In this document: piece by piece, positions 1 to 10,200 of the stretch | Numbering within the stretch: position 1 is the first letter of the stretch | Layout of the letters: each line of letters opens with the position of its first letter | NCBI GenBank assembly: GCA_009602725.1 | Contig: WELB01000061.1 | Span: forward strand, 431,566-463,864 | Direction: 5' to 3' | DNA: 32,299 nucleotides | Source of the DNA: Spirogloea muscicola | Lineage: Eukaryota; Streptophyta; Zygnematophyceae; Spirogloeales; Spirogloeaceae | Program-made: the position numbers and the translations under genes | The notes under the pieces: model-generated | What the model was told of the DNA's origin: nothing | Seen by the model: the letters and a program-made list of their open reading frames with translations, nothing else | Database searches by the model: none

Positions 1-24
1 GATCTAACCGCCGGCGGGAGGGGG

Positions 25-127
<103 letters not shown>

Positions 128-301
128 TGACAGCCAAAGTCTGAGAGTAACCCCTCCTTGGGCTGGTCCACTTGGCTCTGACCGCCGTCGGGCCCAGCTG
201 GGAGGCCACCAGCCCGCTACGGCAGCTTGCTAGCCCAGCAGCTCCTGTGGGCTCCCTCGCCTGCTGAAACACGGGGCAGCAAGTGCTGGTTCTCCAGCCT
301 T

Positions 302-2410
302 ATGGCCGGCTGCCCCAGCTGCATGCAGGCGACAGGGCCGACGGCGAGCCCCGTCAAGGAGCAGCCCAACGCCCCGCAGCTCGTGAGCGGGCTGAGCAAT
401 GGGTCCGACAACGAGGACTTCCGTGCAGAGCTTGCCTGCATTGAGTATCTGCGAGCACGGTGAGAGCACGCGCCTCCCCGTGTCTCTCTCTCCTTCCACA
501 TGCCCATCTCACATCTCCTCCCTGCTTTCTGCCTCTCTGTCTCCTCTCTCTCCTTCTCCTCAGCCTCTGTCTCCCCTTCCTCCAGAAGAAGGTGTCTCTC
601 GCACTGCCTTTCTGTTCCTGTCTCTCTTTTCCTGGCTCGCTCTTCATCTGGGGTCCCTCTCCCCTGCTCTTGCTCTCAGCTCCTTCCTCCCTTTTCCTGG
701 GCCTCGATGGCGACCATGGGGCAGCAGCCATGCGTTGCTCGACGTGCCACATATGTCGCTGCCGTCCGCTTGGCGCTGCCCATCAATGAAGAGGTGGGTG
801 CCACAATACAGTCCTTAGACCCCTCAACCATGACCTTGACTTGACTTGACTTGACTTGACTTGACTTTCATGTTGTATTGCCTTTAATTTGGGGTGGCTT
901 GACTCCCATCTTGACTTCGACCGCGACAGCACTGAGTTTCAGCTTGCAACTCGGTTAGAGACTGAGCGCCGGAACCACAGAAGCATGAGCGCAGGCATAT
1001 TGGGATGCACGGCTGGCCGGAGAGGTGTCCCACGGTGCAGCAGCGTGTGGCGCATTGGAGCTCCTGAGCGCCGGTGTGCGGCGCCATGTGGCGGTGCGTG
1101 GAGTCGACATCGGCGCACTGCTACGTCTGGAGCGCGATGTCCTGCTGCCTGGCGCCACGGGCGCGTCCGATGAGATTCTGCGTGCTGTCCTTGGCGGCTG
1201 CCTTTCCCAGGCCGCCATCACGGACGCCTTCCAGGTCCGCAGTTGACTGCAGCTCAAGTTACTTCTGTGCTGTCGCCACCGCACGGCGTGCTGATGTGCC
1301 CGCAGTGGCTGTCAAGCCGTTGCCTGCAGATGGAGAGCCACGGTGCATGGGGGGTTCTGAGTGGCCATCTCCCGGCATTCCGAGCAGCCTGGATTGGTAA
1401 CAGTCAACCCCCACCCTCCAGCCCCTCCTCCCACCACCAAAAGAAGCTTCAAGCTAAGTTACATGCATAGCTAAGTTGCATCAGAGATTATCTTCAATTG
1501 GTTCGAGGTCATTGTAGATCAAGTTTTTCTAAGCTCTAGACTTGCGAGTGCACTGCAACTGGCATGATTGCTGCCAGTTGGAGCTTGCATGGCTTCGACG
1601 CTGAGAAATGTCGGCAGCGCGGCGTGTGCAGAGGGCCTGATGGCACAGCTGGCTAGTAGGCTGGCCGGCGGTGCCAATGCCGCCAAGCACCGCTTCTTCG
1701 CAGGCCGCCTGCCTGAGGGTGAAGCCTGTGAAGGTTACCCACTTTCTCTTACCAAAGAGGGCGCCACAGCTCTACGCGCCACGGCACTGGCAGAGGGGCC
1801 CAGCAGCGGCGCCGACTGCGTGCACCTGACTGCCCACGACGGCGATGCCGTCGCTGTGGCGCAGTGCCTGTGCCGCGATGTGCAAGCATATGCCAACAGC
1901 GATGCAGCAGTCACAGCTTGATGGCGCTTGTGAACGCCACCAGTGCCCTCCCTCTTCCTTTACTTCTACCATCTCATACTGCCAGTCTGGGGGCCGCAGG
2001 AGGGAGCCCCCTTTGACCTCATCACATTGTCCAACATTGGCGATTGGATGAGCGATGACGACTTCTGCACCTTCGTCCAGGCCACAGCCAGCTGCCTCTC
2101 CGACGAAGGTACGTGCTGCGCGGCACTCGCGGCCGCATGCCCGACGTGCACTCTGCCTGAGTGCGGGCTTGGTGTTGCTACGGCACCAATGGCCACTCTT
2201 TTGCACCTCCCTCTTCCCTCTCTCTCTATCTTTCCAGGCGTTCTCCTGCACCGCCGCATGGTTGGTCGGCAGCGTGCAGCATTTGAGGAGTCTCTCAATG
2301 TCGATGAGGCGCTGCTTGCCGCCGTTGCGGAGGCGGAGCGCACATGCGTGTACTGGTGCCGTCCTGAGGCTGTCATGGTCGGTGTCAAGCGGCGCTTGGC
2401 GCTTGCATGA
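302..2410 (+). CDS. DUF3419 / BtaA-like SAM-dependent family protein, multi-exon
   Basis: Likely an S-adenosylmethionine-using enzyme of the DUF3419 family, which includes the aminocarboxypropyl transferase of betaine-lipid synthesis; the substrate here is unknown. Supported exons are 302-459, 995-1234, 1330-1396, 1578-1879, 2000-2108 and 2238-2410 (stop TGA). From 995 onward all phases agree. The join from 459 to 995 needs at least one more exon, possibly one ending at 793 (GAG before GTGGGT). Family-like segments are AYWDARLAGEV at 995, RFFAGRLPEGEACEGYPL near 1700 and FDLITLSNIGDWM at about 2012-2050. That last motif matches the conserved Asp/Ser-Asn-Asp block of the family. The C-terminal exon ends VMVGVKRRLALA, as in bacterial members. 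The start at 302 is the first ATG giving a continuous exon with a consensus GTGAGA donor. Family assignment is from memory of motifs and is moderately sure. Confidence 0.55.
836..865. repeat. (TTGAC)6 tandem repeat
   Basis: Six perfect copies of the pentamer TTGAC sit in a predicted intron between exons of the DUF3419-like gene. The unit happens to be the core of the plant W-box. Here the strict tandem array more likely reflects a simple-sequence repeat. Confidence 0.95.
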
Positions 2411-3325
2411 GCTATCGTAGCCCGGTGCTTATCCGAAATTCTTTGTCGTTCCTTCAAATCATGCGCCGCATTTGGCCTCAGTGGTCTGAAGATCTCCATG
2501 AAGACCAGGATTCAGCTTTGTCAAACCATTGAGTTTTACCTTACAGACTCTTCCGCCACCTCTGCCACCACTATCAGTAGCTGACTGGCTGCTGGCGGCT
2601 GCTCATTACATCTGCTTAGACCACCACTAGTTGCCGCATTTTGTACGGCAGAATTGGAAACCTTTAGCTTATAACATTGTTTGCAGGACTGATCGTCTGC
2701 TCCAACATGCAGTCTGCATGACAAGCCATCTCCTGATTCCTATGATCGCCCACTTGCTTAGCAGCAAGCAATTGCCGTGGTTAAGCCTGAGAGTGCCTCA
2801 AGTCCAGCCTCTGGACATGCGTAAAGTTCGACGGCTGTGTGCTGCTAGGCTCTGGTACTTCATTGATGTGCTTACTGACCTAGCGCCATCCTGAACAACA
2901 GTGCAGGTGTCGTTGTTTGCAGTAACCTCCACCTAATACCTTCCTCTTTAAGAAAAACTTGGACTACAAGATGAAGGGCAGAGCTGTCGAGTCTGAAGGG
3001 GCGACAGATGGTAGGAGGCGTGGCTGAGCGAACACGGGCAAGTTGCTCCAAAGGATGGGAATTCAGTCATCTTGCGCCCATAACTGCCGGCCTCAAAGCA
3101 AGGAAAAGTCTTTCTGGCCGTGAGATAAGCAGCAAGCAGCTAAAAGGCCGTCATTTGCACCTCAATCTACGTTCTATACTTGCAGGTCTTCTTCTTAAGC
3201 CCAATGGAAGCAGACCCCAATTCTAAGGTCCAGTCAGGAGTAAAGCAACCATGTCTACCTTTGTTGCAGCTTGGGCTTGCGCACGCCCTCAAGCTCGTAA
3301 CTTGTGCTGAGAATAAGTGCAAGTC
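2411..3325. other. convergent intergenic region, no gene recognised
   Basis: This 915-base stretch separates the stop codons of the plus-strand DUF3419-like gene and the minus-strand ALS-ALDH gene. It should hold both 3' UTRs. Short open frames occur on both strands, but none shows a recognisable domain, splice structure or low-complexity signature. No tRNA or strong hairpin was seen. Confidence 0.6.
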
Positions 3326-6300
3326 TTATACAATCTGACCCACATTGCGCATGAGCATGACGCGGGTCTCCGTCATGTCCTCCATGGCGTACCGCAGGCC
3401 CTCGCGGCCCAGCCCCGAGTCTTTCACGCCGCCGTATGGCTGCCACCAAGAGCAACACAAGGGCATCAAGCTCTGCAGACATGTGGAGCCCAATACGTGT
3501 TCGCAGCGCTGGCAGGATGCAGACACTGTACCGCAACTATTTGAGTCACCAAAGCTCACTTGCGAGTCAATGCGCATGCTTGGCACGTCGTTGATGCACA
3601 CGCCGCCAACATCAAGGTGCTCAAATGCATAGAATGCCTTGTTCAGGTCCCTGGTGAACACTCCAGCCTGCAGTGCTCGCCGGAGCTTGGCTATTAACAG
3701 GATAGGCCGCTGCCAAAGGGCCTCTACTCTGATTTGTTCCTTCTTGAGTACGAACTTTCCCCGCTGGAAAATATAACACATCCTTAAAGCGACCTTCAGC
3801 GTGGCCATAAGGACAAGGAGACGGTACGTAGGACTGGCCACTTTGCGACTCCCAGGATGGCACATCAATTACCTGGAGCCCAAACTTTGAGGCATTGACA
3901 TCGTCGATTGTAGTTATGAAGTCGTCATAAGGTATGAGCACCACCACGGGCCCAAATACCTCCTCGCAGTGGACCTGCGCAAATACAATGCAAGGCTGTG
4001 TCTGCATCAGCTCTTTGAGTTGGCCAGCGAGATAGGACAGTCACTCTGTGGAAAATCAGAGCACTCTCTAGTCCATTCAGGGTTGTGAAGTGTACTTCCG
4101 CACGGCTGCATGGTGACCTTGAAGAATCTGTGCACATCACTTGAAGCATGCACTACCTCCAAAGATGGACGAGTTCTCACCTCCATGTCCGGCCTCACGT
4201 TTTCCATGACGGTGGCCTTGTAGAAGACGCCGTCGCGTTTGCCACCTATCAGTACTCTGTTGTGGGGAATGGTGGCAAACCGCATGAGCTACAGATGTGT
4301 TGTCAGCAGAGACGGCAAAATGCATGAACAACAAAATGGAGTGGTAAGGCCTCCTCGTTCTGGCAAAAGTTGCTAGGGGGTGGTGGTTACCGCGCCCCAT
4401 TCTCAACTGCGTGGTCCACCCACTGCTCGATGCGCTTGGCCTCTGACTCGGCAATAATTGGACCTATGAATGTCTCCTCATCTAGTGGGTCCCCCTGAGA
4501 CAAGTGCTCTGCAATCTCAGAAGGGCCTCGTGGTGATGTACTTTTGAGTGAGAGAGTGATGTGTTGACACCATCATTTACACGACATCAAAGAGTGGCTT
4601 GCATCCACTTTCAGCAAGTGAAGAAGCAATTACTTCATCATACCTCTTTGAGCTGCGAGACTGCCTCAGTCAGCGCCCCTTTGACCGTCTCATAAAGGTT
4701 CTGTGCATAGGCAGAGCAATGTGGAGGATCTCAATGGCAGGGATATGGCTCTTTCCCGAGTGGATGTCCTCTATCACACCCACTAACGCCCTTGGCCTCA
4801 TTGCCTAATGCATCTCCAGTTTCGGCCTTCTGCTGGCAACATTGCAAGATCGTGAGATCGACAAGGCATCTTGCACGAGATACAGTCAACGTAGTGGTAA
4901 GTAGAAAGTCTATCATGCCTTTTTGATGTATATCCGCTGCACGCTGATGCACGACTGCCCACTCTGGTAGAAACCACCGTGCACAACGCGTGCAATTACA
5001 CCACCAAGGTCAGGCACTAGCTCCTGTCACACCAGCAGAACAATGCATAAGCACGTTAATTTAATGACAGCAGAAAGCAAGACTAATTACCTGCTGATAT
5101 CAAGGCAATATGGGTCTGAGCCTTTGTAAGAAGTCTTCTGCTATGTAGTGTTGCTTGGAATTTTACTCATTGCTGAGGATGGCTAAAGCGTAGCAGAGTA
5201 GGAAGCAATGCTCACGTCAACAATGCAGGCAGCATTTCCGCCCAGCTCTAGCACCACTTTCTTCTTTCCAGCTCTAGCCTTCATAGCCCACCCAACCTGT
5301 TGCGGACGAGCCAAATCAAGCTGTTAGGTAAGTCCACTTCAGGTGAATATCAGCACAGAACTGGGCACTGAGTCTCTCCGGGGGGCATTGCTAAAACCTG
5401 GGCAGCAGTACAGCCAGGGCGATGCAAGTGCAGAGGAGAGAACAGCGCAGCTGATGAGAGACGGAACACACAGATGGGGACCCCGTGAAGGAGAGGAGCT
5501 TGAATCTGTCGTCCGTTGTGAAGAGATCAGCTCCATCTCTGGCGCATGGGAGGATGGAGAATGCTCCTTCCGGCAGGTTCGCACGTGACAGGATCTCTCC
5601 AAGAAGAAGAGCCCCGATGGGAGTACGGCTGCAAGCCAGCGGCAAAGCGACAAAGCGGCAAAGAGTTCAATTCAAGATCTCACAGAAGTTGGCATTCAGC
5701 TGATGGTCAATGGGTCACTGTGGTCAAGCCCCAAGCCTGCATGAAGGTGGCAGTCCACACCTAGCAGGCTTCATCACAAATGGGCAGCCGACAGCTAGCG
5801 CCGGGGCAATCTTGTGAGCAGCCTGAACAATAGAAATCAGGAGTCAGAGCATTGCATCTCAGTGTGACAGTTTCACAATGTAGCAATTCTAATTGCCTGC
5901 AATTAACTAATTTTTTAGCTATTGTTTTCAATCAACTCAATGCCACAAGAGACAGGAGGATCCTTGCAGCTCGCTCAACGAAGGGCACAAGGGATTTACC
6001 AGATTGAGGGGGAAGTTGAATGGGCTGACCATGCTAATGGGACCTATCGGGAACTTCCGCACCTGTCAGCAGTATGTGCAGGGCTCCAGCCAATCATGCA
6101 ACCAGCAACTAGGATGCAATTCATGGCACAATTACCAGGTCTGACATGATCGCACCATGTCCTCAATCACACAACCTGGAAGCCGTGTGCTTACTTCTGC
6201 ATACAGTAAGGCATGCACCAAAGAAGGCAGCTTACCAGGGACTGGTACCCTTTGGCTCTCTCTGAAATGTCTATGGGGGCATACTCGCCATACCTTCCCT

Positions 6301-7259
6301 CCGCACAAGCAGGAGTATCAGAAGACTCATACATAGAATCTCCGGGATGCAGCGAGTAGGTCAGCATGTCACAGAAGTATGCCTATTTGCTAGCGGTGAG
6401 GAGACAGCTTGCATGCAGAATATTCACCTTGGGCCTTTACTGGACATAACTTGGACAGGGCAGGGCTAATCTGCAGTGATTAAGCTAGGTTAGCTGGACT
6501 ATATCAATGGCCACGGGCAACACGGACTGGTGCTTGCTTACATACGGACGCTCTCCTCTGCAGCAATCTGGAAGGTGTCAATGAGCCTCTGCACCTCTCC
6601 TCGTGAGTCCCTATTAATCATAAATGAAGTGCACTCACAATTGTTAGCACATCTATCATTTGGTGGATCTGTAACGCCCACTTTGATGGTCCACTCTTTC
6701 TAGTAAGGCTTTAAGCAATCTTCAGATAACGAGCACCAGTATCTCGAAGCGTCATCCCAATAGAACCTGCTGAGAGCAAGGCCGGTAAGGGCAGTGGGCT
6801 ACCTGATGGGCTTTCCAGCCTCCATGCAGAGGGCCTTGGCAAACTCCTCCGACCTCGCCTTCACCTCCCTCACAACCATCTCACAGACCGCCTTGCGCTC
6901 GTAGCTGGCCATGGCTGCCATTGCAGGCGCAGCCCGCTCTGCCGCTGCAATGGCCACCTCAATGTCCGCTGCATGCGCCAGGGCGCACCTCGCGCCCACC
7001 TTGCCTGTTCCAATGGATATGGATGCTCATGGGTGTGGCTACATGAAGCAGAAAAGCTTACACGAATTTTACCTCTAGTAGCAAAGATAACACACAGAAG
7101 AAGTGAAGCTGTGAACGTATGGGAGAAGACCAAGAGCACATGTGATACACCTCAGCTAGCTTGTCTTGAGCCTGAGTGTGACAAAGTAGGTACTTTTAGA
7201 GCATAACAGAGAGGAAAGACATAGCACTGACTCACCCGTGTACTTGTTCGTGACCTCCA
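3326..7259 (-). other. aldehyde dehydrogenase module, exons 16 (end) to 30 (residues ~661-1137)
   Basis: After exon 16 the exons are 6803-7004, 6542-6610, 6236-6293, 6000-6062, 5761-5822, 5472-5628, 5216-5296, 4919-5023, 4644-4700, 4391-4494, 4181-4256, 3873-3974, 3560-3667 and 3326-3439. The full catalytic set is present: the oxyanion Asn in SPFNFPLN (~811), the general base Glu in LELGG (~906), and the nucleophile Cys in FYQSGQSC (~941), at normal spacings. EEVFGPV and PYGGVKDSGLGREG, the usual C-terminal ALDH blocks, are also intact. The sequence resembles the ALDH21/RNP123-like and phosphonoacetaldehyde/succinic-semialdehyde type of bacterial and moss enzymes. That placement is from memory and moderate. 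No catalytic residue is lost. Confidence 0.93.
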
Positions 7260-10200
7260 GGTCTGTGTTGGGCTGCTTGGCGACGTTAGCGATGTAGAAC
7301 GGGTATGTGGTGACCTCCGACTCAGAGGTGCTCGCTTCTGCCCTTGGCGGAGCTGCACTGTGGCCCACAGAGGCCCCTTCCTTGCTTGCAGATTGCAGCA
7401 TGCCAAACTCCGCCGAGGACAACTTGACTGGCGCTTCGGCCTTAGCGGGGCCAGTGTTGTCTGTCAGTGAAGGGGCCCCACCAGGGTGGGGGACGTCCGC
7501 AGACTTCTCGCCCGTGTTGATGTCCGCCTCGTCGTCCTTACGCGTCGGGACGGAGGTGAGCGTCGAGCCGCAAATGGCTGGGACAGCTGCCACCTCTTTG
7601 AGCTTACCGCTGAGGACCTGCACATGACACCGCCGGTCAGCAGCCATGATAAGACATGCTGTGAAGGTTTCACCAAAGAGATCAAGTCAGTGATAGTGAT
7701 AACACGTGTAATTATGGCCATTCTTTATATGGGGCAGCCAGATTGCAAGGGCAGCCAGATTGATGACTTGATCTCACGTTAGCCTGTATGTGGTCTTTGC
7801 GGACGAGCCCAGGCAGCTCCTTGTCAAGCACCTCATTGTCCTTAGTGTAGTCAACCGGGACCTGTTTGCAGCAGCTCAGCGCTGAGCTTAAGCAGACATT
7901 CATATGCAGGCAGGCACAGTACACAGCAAGAGCAGCACATAACATAAAAGACGGCAATAGACGAGCCAAGTCCGAGAGCGACCTCTATGAGCTTGACGCC
8001 AGGTAAGACGTCGAGGCACTGGTGCAGGATCTCGAGGAACTCGTCCGCCTTGGTCACGCGGAAGCCCTTGGCTCCGTAGCTGGTGGCTCACAGCGCCCTC
8101 GCCATAGTCAGACACCGAAAACAGCCGGCCAGCAGGACATTTTTCGAGGTCTTGTATATCAATCATGTCGGTTGCTATTCCTGGGTGAGGTGTGGAGATA
8201 GAGGCCCACCTGTTGGCATACGCGACAAAGTCGGGGTTGTCCAGTTCCAAACCGAATCTACCAATCACCATTCCACCAATGCAAGGAGAGGGCAGTCAGC
8301 TCACAAAGTTCCATGGCAGGCTGACTAGGGGAACTATTCGAGTGGTCGAGGACGCCATGTTGATATATTTAAGTATGGCCCGAAAAGAAGGTCATGCCAA
8401 TCTTCACATGGACCCGGCTTAGCCGGCCGCGCTGCGCCCCACAAGGGCACAATTATATCCAAGTTTGAAGGGGGCCGCACTTGCTGAACCCCGCCGCATG
8501 CTGCTTCCACTTGATCATGCCGTAGCCATTGTCGTTGATGACAATTACAGTCATGTTGAGCTTGATCCTGACCGCAGTCTCCAGCTCCTGTTAACCAGGG
8601 GTAAATGTCAGAAATCACAAATAAGGTGACATAAGCTAGTTTTGGACAAGAAATTTGTGACCACGTGAATTGGAAACATGACTACTCGAAGAACAGCAGT
8701 CAAATAGAATGGTCATATCATTATTCTTCTGTGGCTGTCCCTGGCTCCACCATCCTTCCACATTCTGAAACTTGAGGAAGCTTACAAGGCCCTTCGAAGA
8801 AGCTTACGCGGCTTTGGCCTCGTACGATGCATGCGCACCTGCGAATTCATCATGAAACCTCCGTCGCCGCATATAGCCACCACCTTTTTCTCTGGGTAGA
8901 GCAGCGAGACAGCCATTGCCGAGGGCAGACCGGCGCCCATTGTGGCGAGAGCATTGTCAAGCAGAAGAGTGTTTGGTTGATACGCCTGTCAAGCACCTCC
9001 TTGCTTCCTCAGTACGGTGGATCAAGTCTTGAAGCCCATAAAGTTTAGTGACCAGCAGGGTTACTATAGAAGGCATTACAGAAACTTGAGACATCCTAAG
9101 TCAAAACCTGTCTCCTCTTCGTCAAGCTCTTCTGTAGGTACCATGTGGAGCGAGCAGCACTGATCCAGAAGCCTTGTGTTTCATATCGCACCAACCTTGT
9201 AGCAGCGTGCAAAGTAGATTTTGTACATGCCTGCGTTAGAGAGAGCAAGATGAAAGGGAGGATCAAGCAAAGACCAGCCTGCTGCCTGCTCCAGCGACAA
9301 GGATCTCTAGTAGTTCCTGATAAAGACAACATGACACATGCAGTGCTCAAAGGACAAAACCCACTGGTATAGAATAAGCCAGCAAGCCGTTGCTGCTCTT
9401 AGAGTCACACACCGAGAGAAGGAGAGGTAACACCAGCTTACCGTTGTCCAGACAGGCGACACCGTCATCTGGGAGTGCTCTCCTGCGCAGATTGATGTGG
9501 TGGAAACAATCAGCACATGCGTGTTGTCTTCACGACCAACGTGGACGTGGACTCGCAGTAGGACCAGGAAATACAGTGGTGAGTCCAAAGCTAGGTAAGT
9601 CAAGATACAATGCTGTGAAGATAAGCACCTCACGTCGGCCACAACACGCTGTGGGGAGAGGGGGAAGGCCGGATTGTCAACGTTTTTGCGAAGCGAGTCC
9701 TCAAAGTCCTTCTTCACCTGCGCATTGTCTCAGAAAAGGTAACCTTCAGAGGCTCAAGGTTGAAAGCTAAACGTTTAGCTGTATATGGAGTCTGAGACTG
9801 AACTTTGAAACCTGCACCCAGAATCTTAGCAGCACAACAATGCAAGGCTGTCCTGGGAAAAGGGGGAGGCAGGCAGCAGCTTGACAACAATTCCAGAACT
9901 CTATTAACTGGCATAGGATGTCCAGGTCCACTCACGCCCATCATGAACGAATGGTCCCAGTGGCTCTGGGGCTCCAGGCGATTTGTAAGCTGCCAGACGG
10001 CATTGGCGATGTCGCCAACAACCTCCAGCTGCGGGAAGTAGACGTTGTCTAACTTCGCGCTGTAGAAGTTCACGTGGATCACCATCGGCGGCTCGTTGTG
10101 CCTGAAGATCCCATCAAATCACAATGGTGGTCGTCACAAGATGAACTGGAAGACAACACAACATCTTCCTATATATTCTCAGGCAATTAGCTCCTAGTGG

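Noticed and set aside
3010-3085. tRNA-like stretch with a GTGGCTGAGC A-box resembling tRNA-Leu/Ser
   Set aside because: No B-box GGTTCRANYCC and no pairing acceptor or anticodon arms.
7156-7647. Independent ALDH gene starting at ATG 7647
   Set aside because: It is possible only if the junction intron is retained; the linker exon has a good acceptor in phase with the ALS C-terminal exon and there is almost no intergenic space. Kept as an alternative in the findings.
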